A DNA stretch of 64,000 nt from Halostella pelagica. GTDB taxonomy: Archaea > Halobacteriota > Halobacteria > Halobacteriales > Natronoarchaeaceae. Position numbers and translations under genes: made by a program. The stretch covers positions 372,001-436,000 of the forward strand of contig CP040678.1 of assembly GCA_005954745.1 (NCBI GenBank), in the 5' to 3' direction. The notes beneath the pieces are model-generated. The model did not search any database, was not told where the DNA came from, and saw nothing but the letters and a program-made list of their open reading frames with translations. Shown here one piece after another: positions 15,439 to 24,123 of the stretch. Numbering within the stretch: position 1 is the stretch's first letter; each line of letters begins with the position of its first letter.

Positions 15439-17307
15439 ATGAACGTTGTTCCGGACACGAGCGTGGTCATCGACGGCCGCGTGTCCGAGCGAGTAGAAGA
15501 CGGCGACTTCGAGGGCGCGACGATACAGGTCCCCGAGGCGGTCGTGGCCGAACTGGAGGCGCAGGCCAACGACGGCATCGACAGCGGCTGGGACGGCCTC
15601 TCTGAACTGCAGCGACTCGCGGAACTGGCCGACGACGGGACCGTCGACCTGGAGTACATCGGGACTCGGCCGGACGCCGTCGAGCGCGGCCACGCCTCCG
15701 AGGGGGAGATCGACGCGTTGATCCGCGAACTGGCCGCCGAACACGAGGCCACGTTCGTCACGAGCGACGTCGTCCAGAGCGAGGTCGCACAGGCCAAGGG
15801 GTTAGACGTCGAGTACATCACGCCCCGGACCCGCGACGTCGGAACCCTCTCGATCGAGGAGATGGTCGACGACCAGACGATGAGTCTCCACCTTCGCTCC
15901 GGGGCAGTTCCGATGGCGAAACGCGGCGAGATCGGCGAGATGCAGTTCGAGGAGATCGGAGACGAACCCACCTCCGAGGAGGAGATGAAGGAACACTCCC
16001 AGGAGATAATCGAGAGCGCGAAGCAGTCAAACGAGGGGTTCGTCGAGCTTTCGGACGACGGTATGACCATCGTCCAGTTCCGGGACTACCGCATCGCGGT
16101 CGCCGAACCGCCGTTCGCCGACGGCTACGAGATCACCGCTGTCCGGCCCATCGTCAAAACCGATATCGAGGACTACGAGTTCGCCGACGAACTCAAAGAG
16201 CGCCTGCTCGAATCGAAACGCGGCGTCCTCATCTCCGGCGCGCCCGGGGCCGGGAAGTCGACGTTCGCCCAGGCCGTCGCTGAGTACATCGCCGACCACG
16301 ATTTCGCGGTCAAGACGATGGAGAAACCCCGCGACCTGCAGGTCGGCCCGGAGATCACCCAGTACACGGAACTCGGGGGCGAGATGGAGGCGACCGCCGA
16401 CTCCCTGCTGATGGTCCGCCCCGACTACACCATCTACGACGAGGTGCGCAAGACAGACGACTTCGAGGTGTTCGCGGACATGCGCCTGGCCGGCGTGGGC
16501 ATGATCGGCGTCGTCCACGCGACCCGCGCTATCGACGCGCTCCAGCGACTCGTCGGCCGCGTCGAACTTGGCATGATCCCGCAGATAGTCGACACGGTCG
16601 TCTACATCGAGGCCGGCGAGGTGTCGAAGGTGTACGACGTGACCACCGAGGTGAAGGTTCCCGAGGGCCTCACCGAGGAGGACCTCACCCGCCCGGTCAT
16701 CATGATCCGCGACTTCGAGACGGGTCAACCGGAGTACGAGATCTACACGTTCAACCGCCAGGTCGTTACCGTCCCCATCGGTGAGGGCGAGGAGGACGAA
16801 AGCGGCGTCGACCGCATCGCACGGCAGGAGATAGAACGCGAGATCCGCTCCATCGCTCGCGGCCACGTCGACGTCGAACTCCAGAGCCAGAACACCGCCG
16901 TCGTCTACGTCGAGGAAGATGACATCTCCACCGTCATCGGCAAGGGCGGCGGCCGCATCACGGACGTGGAGAACCGTCTCGGGATCGACATCGACGTCCG
17001 GACCCACGACGAGAAACCCGGCGGGCGGAGTTCGGGCGCTGGCGGTAGCGGCGGAAGCGGCGGTACCAGTAGCGCCGGCGGCCGTGCCGGCGACATCGTC
17101 GAACCCGAGGTCACGTCGCGGCACATCGTCATCCCGGTCGACGGTCACGCTGGCGAAACCGTCGAAGTTCAGGCCGACGGCGAGTACCTGTTCACAGCCA
17201 CCGTGGGTCGAGGCGGCGACGTACAGGTCACTCGAGGGAGCGCTATCGCCGAGGAACTCGAACGGGCGATCGACGAGCGCCGGAGTATCAGCGTCATCTC
17301 ACAGTAA
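15439..17307 (+). CDS. PIN-ATPase-KH domain protein
   Basis: 622 residues with three parts. An N-terminal PIN domain has acidic residues D6, E40, D110 of the nuclease type. The central PilT/VirB11-like ATPase has Walker A GAPGAGKST at 267-275. A type-I KH domain (STVIGKGGGRITDVENRLGI) follows, then a Gly/Ser-rich linker and a small beta domain. This architecture is conserved in archaea; an RNA-related role is inferred from PIN and KH, but no function is proven. A weak TATA-like ATTTACTC lies upstream. Confidence 0.85.
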   Translation: MNVVPDTSVVIDGRVSERVEDGDFEGATIQVPEAVVAELEAQANDGIDSGWDGLSELQRLAELADDGTVDLEYIGTRPDAVERGHASEGEIDALIRELAAEHEATFVTSDVVQSEVAQAKGLDVEYITPRTRDVGTLSIEEMVDDQTMSLHLRSGAVPMAKRGEIGEMQFEEIGDEPTSEEEMKEHSQEIIESAKQSNEGFVELSDDGMTIVQFRDYRIAVAEPPFADGYEITAVRPIVKTDIEDYEFADELKERLLESKRGVLISGAPGAGKSTFAQAVAEYIADHDFAVKTMEKPRDLQVGPEITQYTELGGEMEATADSLLMVRPDYTIYDEVRKTDDFEVFADMRLAGVGMIGVVHATRAIDALQRLVGRVELGMIPQIVDTVVYIEAGEVSKVYDVTTEVKVPEGLTEEDLTRPVIMIRDFETGQPEYEIYTFNRQVVTVPIGEGEEDESGVDRIARQEIEREIRSIARGHVDVELQSQNTAVVYVEEDDISTVIGKGGGRITDVENRLGIDIDVRTHDEKPGGRSSGAGGSGGSGGTSSAGGRAGDIVEPEVTSRHIVIPVDGHAGETVEVQADGEYLFTATVGRGGDVQVTRGSAIAEELERAIDERRSISVISQ

Positions 17308-17342
17308 GCGAGAAAGCGGCGGAAGAAGGCGTCAGAAACGAA

Positions 17343-17654
17343 TTATTCGGCACATCGGCAGGGCTCGGCGTCGTCGGACGAGTCCGACCCCTTCGCGTCC
17401 GGTCCGCCGTCGGCTTCGACCGCCTGTTCCTCCGTGAGTTCGTAGAGGCTCTGCCGAGCGTCGGCGAAGTAGACGTCTTCGTCGACGATACCGATATCCT
17501 GGAGTCGTTCGAGGGCGTACCGAACCGTCCGCGCCGATAGCATCGATTCCTGAACGATCTGTTTCTGCGTGAGCGGCCCGTCGTATTCGAGCACTTTGAA
17601 AACTAACTTCGCACTCGGCGGAAGGTCTTCGAGCTCCTCGTCTGTACCAGCCAT
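17343..17654 (-). CDS. winged-helix transcriptional regulator (MarR-like)
   Basis: 103 residues. A single winged helix occupies about residues 12-72 (SAKLVFKVLEYDGPLTQKQI, then SARTVRYALERLQDIGIVDE). The C-terminus is acidic and ends CRCAE, a possible redox or metal pair. Haloarchaeal proteins of this size bind DNA as dimers. It converges on the PIN-ATPase-KH gene with a 35-nt gap. Target genes are not evident from sequence. Confidence 0.8.
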   Translation of the reverse strand: MAGTDEELEDLPPSAKLVFKVLEYDGPLTQKQIVQESMLSARTVRYALERLQDIGIVDEDVYFADARQSLYELTEEQAVEADGGPDAKGSDSSDDAEPCRCAE

Positions 17655-17806
17655 CGTTACGATTCGAAAGGACCCAGAAGCATAAAGATTGCCGCATCGG
17701 TCTCTCGAACCCCTCGATCACACGGTTTCCCGGTTATCGAGACAGTACTATCTGTCGGAACGTCGGTGCCGTTTGGAGCTGTTTATCCGCAGGATAGTCA
17801 GTCAGA

Positions 17807-17846
17807 TCTGCCGTTGCCCGGTGGAGCTCTGCCGTTGCCCGGTGGT
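17807..17846. repeat. 18-bp perfect direct repeat
   Basis: TCTGCCGTTGCCCGGTGG occurs twice with a period of 22 bp, ending about 60 nt before the EMC6-like start. The spacing of two helical turns could suit an operator for a dimeric regulator, but a chance local duplication is also possible. Confidence 0.5.
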
Positions 17847-17906
17847 GACGTCCGTCGAGCGCCCGCAAGCGAACTGTTTTTCACCGCGGGTCCCCGACCG
17901 TTTCGT

Positions 17907-18242
17907 ATGGCGACCGAACAAGCCGAATCTGAGGAGATGGATTCTCATCTCCGTTCTATCACGGTCACGTCGCTCGCGTCCATCGGCGGGATCGCGGCGG
18001 CGCTGGTCTCTTCCGCGATGACGGCAGACATGGCCCCGGCGGACGCGGCTATGCACCAACCCGCACAGGCCATCGTCCTCGTGGTCGTCCTCGTACAGAT
18101 CCCTCTCTACCGGGCCATAGGGGCGTACGGCGAGGAGGGTCCCGGAATAAAGGACTACCTCTTCATCGCCTTCATGACGTTTGCCCTCTGGTTCGTGACG
18201 TGGGGAATCATGCTCGAAACCGGATTCGGGATCTCGTTCTAA
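17907..18242 (+). CDS. EMC6-like membrane protein
   Basis: 111 residues with three predicted membrane helices (about residues 19-38, 54-72 and 86-106), the usual topology of the EMC6-like family known from haloarchaea (ITVTSLASIGGIAAALV start of helix 1, ending YLFIAFMTFALWFVTWGI). Eukaryotic EMC6 is part of a membrane-protein insertase. It lies 1 nt upstream of the ABCE1 gene, so both are likely co-transcribed. Start chosen at the first Met followed by an acidic leader. Confidence 0.75.
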   Translation: MATEQAESEEMDSHLRSITVTSLASIGGIAAALVSSAMTADMAPADAAMHQPAQAIVLVVVLVQIPLYRAIGAYGEEGPGIKDYLFIAFMTFALWFVTWGIMLETGFGISF

Positions 18243-18243
18243 C

Positions 18244-20058
18244 ATGGCGAGCGACAGTATCGCCGTCGTCGACCTCGACAGATGTCAGCCCGACCGGTGC
18301 AACTACGAGTGTAAGAACTTCTGTCCGCCGAACCGCACCGGGAAAGAGTGCATCACGCTGCGGGGCGAAGACACCCGCGAGGGCGACCCCGACCAGATCC
18401 ACATCAGCGAAGAGATCTGCCTGGGCGAGACCTGCGGCATCTGCGTCGAGAAGTGCCCGTTCGACGCTATCGAGATCATCAACTTGCCACAGGAGCTTCA
18501 GGACGACCCGGCTCACCGCTACGGCGAGAACGCCTTCTCCCTGTACGGCCTGCCCGTTCCGCAGGAAGGCCAAGTGACGGGTATTCTGGGTCCGAACGGC
18601 ATCGGGAAGACGACGGCCGTCCGCATCCTCGCCGGCGAACTCGTTCCCAACCTCGGCCAGCACGAAACGGAACCGGACTGGGACGACGCTCTGGACGCTT
18701 ACCGCGGAACCGAACTGCAGGATTACATCGCGTCCGTCAGGGACGGCGACGTAACCGTCGCGCGAAAGCCCCAGTACGTCGACCAGATCCCCGGCCAGTT
18801 CGACGGCAACACGCGCGAACTGCTCGAACAGACCGACGAGCGCGGCGACCTCGACTACCTGATCGACCGTCTCTCGATCCGCCCCGTGATGGACCAGAAC
18901 ATCGACAATCTCTCCGGCGGCGAACTCCAGCGAGTCGCCATCACGGCCTGTCTCGCGCGGGAAGCCGACTTCTACTTCCTCGACGAGATCACACCCTATC
19001 TCGACATCGGCCAGCGCGTCACCGTCGCCCGCCTGATCCAGGAACTCGCCGAGGAGGGCGACAAGTCGATGCTCGTCGTCGAACACGACCTCGCGATTCT
19101 CGACCTGCTGGCCGACAACCTCCACGTCGCGTACGGTGAACCCGGCGCGTACGGTGTCATCACGTCGCCTAAATCCGTCCGCAACGGCATCAACGAGTAT
19201 CTCGCCGGCTATCTCGACAACGAGAACATGCGTATCCGGCCGGAGGCCATCGAGTTCGAGCAGCACGCTCCGCGACCTGTCTCCTCCGCCGACACGCTCG
19301 TCGAGTATCCGGACCTCTCGATGAGCTACGGCGAGGGCGAGTTCTCGCTCGACGTCGAGGGCGGAGAGGTCCGCGAGAACGAGGTTCTCGGCATCGTCGG
19401 CCCGAACGGTATCGGGAAATCGACGTTCGCCCAGATGCTCACCGGCGACCTCCAGCCCGACGAGGGCGATGTCGATTTCGCGCTCGATATCTCCTACAAG
19501 CCCCAGTACATCGAGATCGACCAGCCGATGCGGGTCGACGCGTTCCTCTCCTCTATCACCGACCAGTTCGGCTCGTCGTACTGGAACACCGAGATAGCCC
19601 AACCGCTCCAGCTAGAGCGGATCATGGAGCAGAACCTGAACGACCTCTCCGGCGGCGAGCGCCAGCGGGTCGCTATCGCGGCGTGTCTGTCCGAAGACGC
19701 CGACATCTACCTGCTCGACGAACCGAGCGCTCACCTGGACGTCGAACAGCGCGTCCAGGCGACCCGCGCGATCCGGCGGTACGCCGAGAGCCAGGATGCG
19801 ACGGTGCTGGTCATCGACCACGACATCTACATGATCGACTTGCTGGCGGACCGCCTGATGGTGTTCGACGGCGAACCCGCCGAGCGCGGCCGCGCCGGGA
19901 AACCGCAGGACATGCGTTCTGGAATGAACGACTTCCTCGCGAATCTGGAGATCACCTTCCGACGCGACGAGCGCGTCGGCCGTCCGCGGATCAACAAGCC
20001 CGGCAGTCAACTCGACAGCGAGCAGAAAGACAAGGGCGAGTACTACTACGCGCCCTGA
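18244..20058 (+). CDS. ribosome recycling ATPase ABCE1 (RNase L inhibitor homologue)
   Basis: 604 residues. The N-terminal ferredoxin-like domain binds two 4Fe-4S clusters through C14, C19, C23, C27 and C59, C64, C67, C71. Two ABC domains follow: Walker A GPNGIGKTT at 116-124 with signature LSGGELQRV, and GPNGIGKST near residue 386 with LSGGERQRV. ABCE1 splits ribosomes after termination together with aRF1/Pelota. All functional motifs are intact. Essential archaeal gene. Confidence 0.96.
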   Translation: MASDSIAVVDLDRCQPDRCNYECKNFCPPNRTGKECITLRGEDTREGDPDQIHISEEICLGETCGICVEKCPFDAIEIINLPQELQDDPAHRYGENAFSLYGLPVPQEGQVTGILGPNGIGKTTAVRILAGELVPNLGQHETEPDWDDALDAYRGTELQDYIASVRDGDVTVARKPQYVDQIPGQFDGNTRELLEQTDERGDLDYLIDRLSIRPVMDQNIDNLSGGELQRVAITACLAREADFYFLDEITPYLDIGQRVTVARLIQELAEEGDKSMLVVEHDLAILDLLADNLHVAYGEPGAYGVITSPKSVRNGINEYLAGYLDNENMRIRPEAIEFEQHAPRPVSSADTLVEYPDLSMSYGEGEFSLDVEGGEVRENEVLGIVGPNGIGKSTFAQMLTGDLQPDEGDVDFALDISYKPQYIEIDQPMRVDAFLSSITDQFGSSYWNTEIAQPLQLERIMEQNLNDLSGGERQRVAIAACLSEDADIYLLDEPSAHLDVEQRVQATRAIRRYAESQDATVLVIDHDIYMIDLLADRLMVFDGEPAERGRAGKPQDMRSGMNDFLANLEITFRRDERVGRPRINKPGSQLDSEQKDKGEYYYAP

Positions 20059-20076
20059 GGTCCGTCGCGGACGCTG

Positions 20077-20328
20077 TCAGTTCGCAGCCGCCGGTTCCGG
20101 CTGTCGGCCGTCGCAACTGTACTTCCCGTTTTTCGAGAGTTCGTCCGCTAGCTGTGACGACAGCGTCAGCACGGCTTCCCTGTGGTCGCCTTTCGGCCGG
20201 TGGACTTGCGTCGGACTGACGCCCAGCGACTCGTACTCCTCGAACGTCTCGTCGTCTATTTCCGCCGCGTATCGCACCCGGCGGAGTCGAAGGAGCGAGT
20301 GGAGATGGATCAGTTCGGTCTTTCGCAA
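20077..20328 (-). CDS. UPF0058-family protein
   Basis: 83 residues if translation starts at the TTG codon giving MRKTELIHLHSLL, which is where the family normally begins. A longer frame continues 36 codons upstream, but that part is Arg/Pro-rich and lacks the family pattern. The sequence is mainly helical with a conserved KTELIHLH start and HRPKGDHREAVL. UPF0058 is a haloarchaeal family of unknown function, thought to bind metal. It lies between abce1 and archaemetzincin. Confidence 0.75.
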   Translation of the reverse strand: MRKTELIHLHSLLRLRRVRYAAEIDDETFEEYESLGVSPTQVHRPKGDHREAVLTLSSQLADELSKNGKYSCDGRQPEPAAAN

Positions 20329-20407
20329 GGTGTCCAAGTTAGGGATTCGAGGAGGAAAACGAGGTGGGGCATCTCTGCCGAGATCGCAGGTACAAACCGC
20401 GACGGCG

Positions 20408-20929
20408 TCAGAGAACCTGCCGCTGACAGGAGCCACACAGCGTCTGCTCTTTCACGTCGACTTCCCGGACGGTCGGCGAGAAGTTCATGACGCAGCGCTT
20501 GTTGTCGCAGTGTTCCAGACCGAGCGTGTGGCCGACCTCGTGGACGATCTCCTTGCGAACGCGGTCGCCGAATATCTCGCCGGCGTCCTTGTTCGAGAAG
20601 CCGCCGTCGCTGGATGTCTGGAGACGATACGTCGAAACGACGCTGCCGTTGCCGTCGAGATAGGCGAGGCCGAAGACGTAGTTTCGACGCCGGTAGAAGA
20701 GGTCCTTCGTCGTGACGGCGATGTTCTTCTCGCCGCTTCCGACGCGGCTGGCAAGTTTGATGAACTCCTCCGCGCCGTACTGGTTGCGGTTGCTGTCGTA
20801 CGCGCCGTTGGGGATAGATTGCGACTGCTGGACAGTAACTTCGCAGTCGTAGACGCTCCGCAGCCCGGCGGACGCCTGCCGTTTGACCCTGGCGGGCACT
20901 TCCCCGACCGGCACGATGTCAACGAGCAT
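20408..20929 (-). CDS. amzA: archaemetzincin zinc protease
   Basis: 173 residues with the archaemetzincin signature: zinc ligands H130, H134, H140 and base E131 in HEVGHTLGLEHC, followed by structural-zinc cysteines C141, C146 (with M148) and C165, C168 in CGSC. The family is a compact metallopeptidase without pro-domain or signal, found in archaea and vertebrates; its natural substrate is unknown. It is a relative at fold level of the AT-rich island protease but has the extra cysteines that one lacks. Confidence 0.93.
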   Translation of the reverse strand: MLVDIVPVGEVPARVKRQASAGLRSVYDCEVTVQQSQSIPNGAYDSNRNQYGAEEFIKLASRVGSGEKNIAVTTKDLFYRRRNYVFGLAYLDGNGSVVSTYRLQTSSDGGFSNKDAGEIFGDRVRKEIVHEVGHTLGLEHCDNKRCVMNFSPTVREVDVKEQTLCGSCQRQVL

Positions 20930-20969
20930 GCACAGTAATTAGGGCGCGCCGGCAATAAACATCCCGCCT

Positions 20970-21380
20970 GTGTCCCGCCCTTCGACCGACGCGCTCGCCG
21001 ACCACCTCGCTCGATACGAACACGTGGTGGAAGTCGGAATCGGCCGGCGAACCGACGTGGCGCGAACGCTCGCCGACCGCGGCGTTACCGTCACCGCGAC
21101 GGATGTCCGCGACCGTTCTGTCCCCGACTGCGTCTCCTTCGTCGTGGACGACGTGACCGATCCGGACCCGGCCGTTTACGCCGATGCCGACGCGGTCTAC
21201 GCGCTGAACGCGCCGCCGGAACTCCACCGGCCGCTCCGCGATGTCGCCGACGCGGCCGACGCCGCCTTGTTCTTTACCACTCTGGGCGGCGACCCGCCGT
21301 CGGTTCCCGTCGACAGGGAGACGGTGCCCGGCGACACGCTGTACCGTGCGCGGGGGACTGGCCCGGGTGCTCCGCCGTAA
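20970..21380 (+). CDS. UPF0146 family protein
   Basis: 136 residues with a GTG start. The Rossmann-like pattern [20 protein letters not shown] and [12 protein letters not shown] resembles SAM-dependent methyltransferase folds and matches UPF0146. No catalytic assignment is possible. It lies 38 nt before the HAD hydrolase gene on the same strand, an order I recall from other haloarchaea, so they may share an operon. Confidence 0.8.
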   Translation: MSRPSTDALADHLARYEHVVEVGIGRRTDVARTLADRGVTVTATDVRDRSVPDCVSFVVDDVTDPDPAVYADADAVYALNAPPELHRPLRDVADAADAALFFTTLGGDPPSVPVDRETVPGDTLYRARGTGPGAPP

Positions 21381-21417
21381 CGACACGCCCTTATCCCAGT
21401 CCCGCCTCCGCCCGGAC

Positions 21418-22284
21418 ATGAACGCCGACGCAGTCGTTCTGGACGTCGACGGCGTCCTCGTCGACGTGGAGGACTCGTACCGCCGCGCGATCGTCGAGTC
21501 GATCGAACGCGTCTACGACCGCACGATCCGCAAGGCAGACATTCAGCAGTTCAAGGACGCCGGCGGGTTCAACAACGACTGGGAACTCACCGACGCCGCC
21601 GCGCTGTACGTCCTCGCCGCCGGGGAAGGGTACGGCGAGAGCATCGGAGCGTACACCGACGCTATCGCGGCCCGCGGCGGTGGCGTCGACGCCGCGGAGG
21701 CGGTCATAACCGACGCGCTCGGCGCGAACGCGACCGAACGCGTCCGCGAGGCGTGGGACCGCGAGCGACTCCGCGAGGTGTTCCAGCAGCTCTATCTCGG
21801 TGCCGACCTCTACCGCGCTATCGAGGGCGGCGACCCCGACACCGAGACGGACGGGTTCATTCACGACGAGCCGGTCATCGCCGACGAGTCGACGATAGCC
21901 GCGCTCACCGACCGCTACGACGTGGGGGTGCTCACCGGACGGCCGGAAGCGGAGGCAAGCATCGCGCTGGAACGCGTCGGTCTGGACGTCCCCGCCTCGC
22001 ATCGGTTCACGATGGACGACTGGGAGGCGGGCAAACCTGACCCGCACGCGCTCGTCACTCTCGCCGAGCGCTTCGACGCGGGGACCGTCGTCTTCGTCGG
22101 CGACACGTTAGACGACGTGCGGACGGCGGTCAACGCGGCCGAAACGGACCCGTCCCGCGACTACCGCGGCGTCGGCGTCCTCACCGGCGGTCTCACCGGG
22201 GAAGAGGGACGAGAGAAGTACGAGGAAGCGGGCGCGTCAGCCGTCGTCGACTCCGTCAACGATCTTCCGGACCATCTCGGATGA
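21418..22284 (+). CDS. HAD-superfamily hydrolase, TIGR01548-like
   Basis: 288 residues. HAD motif I is VVLDVDGVL with nucleophile D9 and acid/base D11; motif II lies in [10 protein letters not shown], and motif III/IV in GKPDPHALV and [13 protein letters not shown]. The haloarchaeal TIGR01548 subfamily has been placed near histidine biosynthesis by annotation, without proof. The ATG chosen is the one after the UPF0146 stop; an in-frame extension overlaps that gene. Its 3' end overlaps the next, convergent gene by 29 nt. Confidence 0.85.
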   Translation: MNADAVVLDVDGVLVDVEDSYRRAIVESIERVYDRTIRKADIQQFKDAGGFNNDWELTDAAALYVLAAGEGYGESIGAYTDAIAARGGGVDAAEAVITDALGANATERVREAWDRERLREVFQQLYLGADLYRAIEGGDPDTETDGFIHDEPVIADESTIAALTDRYDVGVLTGRPEAEASIALERVGLDVPASHRFTMDDWEAGKPDPHALVTLAERFDAGTVVFVGDTLDDVRTAVNAAETDPSRDYRGVGVLTGGLTGEEGREKYEEAGASAVVDSVNDLPDHLG

Positions 22285-22678
22285 GGACGCCGAGGACGAG
22301 ACCGTAGACCAGATGGTGCCACAGCGTCTCCAGGGACGCTTCTCGGGACAGGTCCCGGCCGAACGGCCCCCAGCCGACGAACGGGAAGAAGACGGTCTGT
22401 TGTATTACCCACAGAAACGCCCCCCAGGCAGCGCCGCGGACGGCCCCGCCGCGCGGTTGGAGGAGCGCGAACGCCGCGCCCATCGTCCCGCCGTAACCGA
22501 GGTGCGAGACGGTGGCCGCCAGTAACTTCGGTCCCTCCGGCGCGTCCTCGCCGACGATCCGTTCAGTCAGCGCCCGCGGAAACGGCGTCGGGAGCGCAGT
22601 CAGTCCCTGTCGCCGGCCGGTGATCGCGGCGGCTGTCTTCCAGACTGTCGCGACGACGCCCGCAGCGAATCCTTTCAT
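22256..22678 (-). CDS. small integral membrane protein
   Basis: 140 residues, three or four hydrophobic segments (about 5-20, 58-75, 82-104, 120-134), with a conserved-looking loop [20 protein letters not shown] and a basic N-terminal half that includes [14 protein letters not shown]. It resembles the DUF1440/DUF6789 group of small membrane proteins, but I am not certain. Its last codons lie inside the HAD gene on the other strand. Confidence 0.65.
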   Translation of the reverse strand: MKGFAAGVVATVWKTAAAITGRRQGLTALPTPFPRALTERIVGEDAPEGPKLLAATVSHLGYGGTMGAAFALLQPRGGAVRGAAWGAFLWVIQQTVFFPFVGWGPFGRDLSREASLETLWHHLVYGLVLGVLIRDGPEDR

Positions 22679-22716
22679 ATGTACTCCCGCCTCGAACGCC
22701 GTACCACGGCCAGCCT

Positions 22717-22800
22717 GATAGAGACTGTTGTGGGTTAGCTCGGTAGTTCGCCGCCACGGGGTCGGAGAATACCGTGAATCAGTTACAACAGTCCCTATGA
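22717..22800. repeat. MITE-like element, family 2 copy C (about 84 bp)
   Basis: Imperfect terminal inverted repeats: GATAGAGACTGTTGT on the left and ACAACAGTCCCTATGA on the right. The inner left part, CGGTAGTTC, also occurs next to a matching end at 29.03-29.07 kb, so the two belong to one family. No transposase is present in the window. Confidence 0.6.
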
Positions 22801-22847
22801 AAGCCGCTCGACCGAGCGCTTTTCCCTCTCGCCGTGGCAGGTCGCCC

Positions 22848-23111
22848 GTGACAGATCCCGACCTCGACGCGGTGCAGTCGAAACTGGAGCGCGCGACCGG
22901 TGTGACGGCCGACGAGGCGGCCCGTCTGCTCGCCGACGCTCAGGACGATATCGACGACTTGCGCGGTGCGGCGGACGTCGACGAGGACCGCCTCGATGCC
23001 CTGGCGGCGGCGGTGTCCCAGCGGTTGCGGGAACGCTCCGAGCGCGACGCGTACGACGGCGGCGCTCCCGACGGTGCCGCGATGAACCCCGAGGACGAAG
23101 ACGCTCCCTGA
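22848..23111 (+). CDS. small acidic helical protein, unknown
   Basis: 87 residues from a GTG start. It is almost entirely alpha-helical and acidic (LDAVQSKLERATGVTADEAA, then DDIDDLRGAADVDEDRLDAL) with a disordered tail ending EDEDAP. The frame extends further upstream into the repeat element, but only the part from this GTG has haloarchaeal composition. No family recognised. Confidence 0.55.
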   Translation: MTDPDLDAVQSKLERATGVTADEAARLLADAQDDIDDLRGAADVDEDRLDALAAAVSQRLRERSERDAYDGGAPDGAAMNPEDEDAP

Positions 23112-23143
23112 CACTTATCCCGGCCGCGGACCGAGTGGCCGGT

Positions 23144-23524
23144 ATGGACCGCGCTACGCTCGAACATCGCGCCTGGACGGTCGGCCTCTCAGCTCTCGTC
23201 GGAGTGGTCGTTGGGGGCTCCGTCGCGGCCGATCCCGCCTCCTTCCTGCTGGTCGCCGCCGTTGCCTTCCTCATCGGCCTGCCGATAGTCTCTCGGGTAC
23301 TCGACCGCTCTATCGGTCCCGACAGCGACCAGCCCGGTCGCCTGACGCTGTTCTGGGGAACCATCGTTCTCGCCATGCCGCTGTTCTGGGTCATGGACGC
23401 CGTTGCACCCGGGGGGACGGTGACGCTCGCTCTCCGAGGTGTTGGAATCGCGCTCGTGTTCCTGTTCGCGACGTGGCTGGCGTACTACGGCGGATACGAC
23501 CGCATTCGGGAGGACGTGTCCTGA
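23144..23524 (+). CDS. four-helix membrane protein, unknown
   Basis: 126 residues with four hydrophobic segments (about 13-30, 34-50, 72-90, 98-117) and a terminal motif WLAYYGGYDRIREDVS. The next gene ends its fourth helix with a very similar AFYGGADRL, so the two may be diverged paralogues. Their stop and start overlap by one base (TGATG). A GTG three codons earlier is an alternative start. Confidence 0.65.
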   Translation: MDRATLEHRAWTVGLSALVGVVVGGSVAADPASFLLVAAVAFLIGLPIVSRVLDRSIGPDSDQPGRLTLFWGTIVLAMPLFWVMDAVAPGGTVTLALRGVGIALVFLFATWLAYYGGYDRIREDVS

Positions 23525-24084
23525 TGGCGGACTGGGGCTGGCTTTCGACGTTCGCGAGCGGCGCCTACCTCGTCGCGGTCTTTTCCTCGCCCGTCGCGGA
23601 CCGCGTCGGGACCACGGGCACACCGGCTGTCGCCTTCGCCGCTCTGGCGTTCGTCGCGCTGTGGCGCTTGTCGACCTGGCTCGACAACGGCGGGTACGAG
23701 CGCCTCGGCGCTGCTTCCGACGGCGCGGGAACGTTCTTCTGGCTGGTGGTTCTGTATCTCCCCTGGGGGTTCCTGCCGACGCTCGCCGCGGTCGACCGTC
23801 TCGTCGTTCTCCCGTACGATATCTTCTTACCCGCGACCGTCGCTTCGTTCTCGCCCGTCGCGGCCTGGCTCGCGTTCTACGGCGGTGCCGACCGCCTCGG
23901 AGTCGACAGCAGCACGTTCGACAGACTGATCGGCGGCTGGCTGGCTACGCTCGTCGTTGGGGCGAGCGCCGCTCTGTTGCTCGACGTGTCGATCGCTGAG
24001 AACGCTGTGGCCGTCGCGTTCCTCGCCGCGCAAGCCGTCGGCTTTGCTGTCGCGTTGGCCGGTAGAATGCGCGTCGCCGCCTGA
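23524..24084 (+). CDS. six-helix membrane protein, paralogue of preceding gene
   Basis: 186 residues, about six hydrophobic segments. The middle part (WLAFYGGADRLGVDSSTFD) resembles the end of the preceding protein. Translational coupling by TGATG is likely. No charged channel residues or known domain can be seen, and no family is recognised; a paired membrane complex is an inference from the overlap. Confidence 0.65.
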   Translation: MADWGWLSTFASGAYLVAVFSSPVADRVGTTGTPAVAFAALAFVALWRLSTWLDNGGYERLGAASDGAGTFFWLVVLYLPWGFLPTLAAVDRLVVLPYDIFLPATVASFSPVAAWLAFYGGADRLGVDSSTFDRLIGGWLATLVVGASAALLLDVSIAENAVAVAFLAAQAVGFAVALAGRMRVAA

Positions 24085-24123
24085 ACACCCAACGCTTAAT
24101 CTCCGAGGGGCTAACCAACGGGT

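Noticed and set aside
16027-17148. 373-codon minus-strand frame
   Set aside because: Acidic shadow of the PIN-ATPase-KH gene; reverse frames of GC-rich genes often mimic acidic proteins, and no motif is present.
18208-19602. 464-codon minus-strand frame
   Set aside because: Antisense to ABCE1, whose motifs are complete.
22717-22800. intrinsic terminator
   Set aside because: The inverted ends are too far apart for a terminator hairpin and match another genomic copy; a MITE explains them better.
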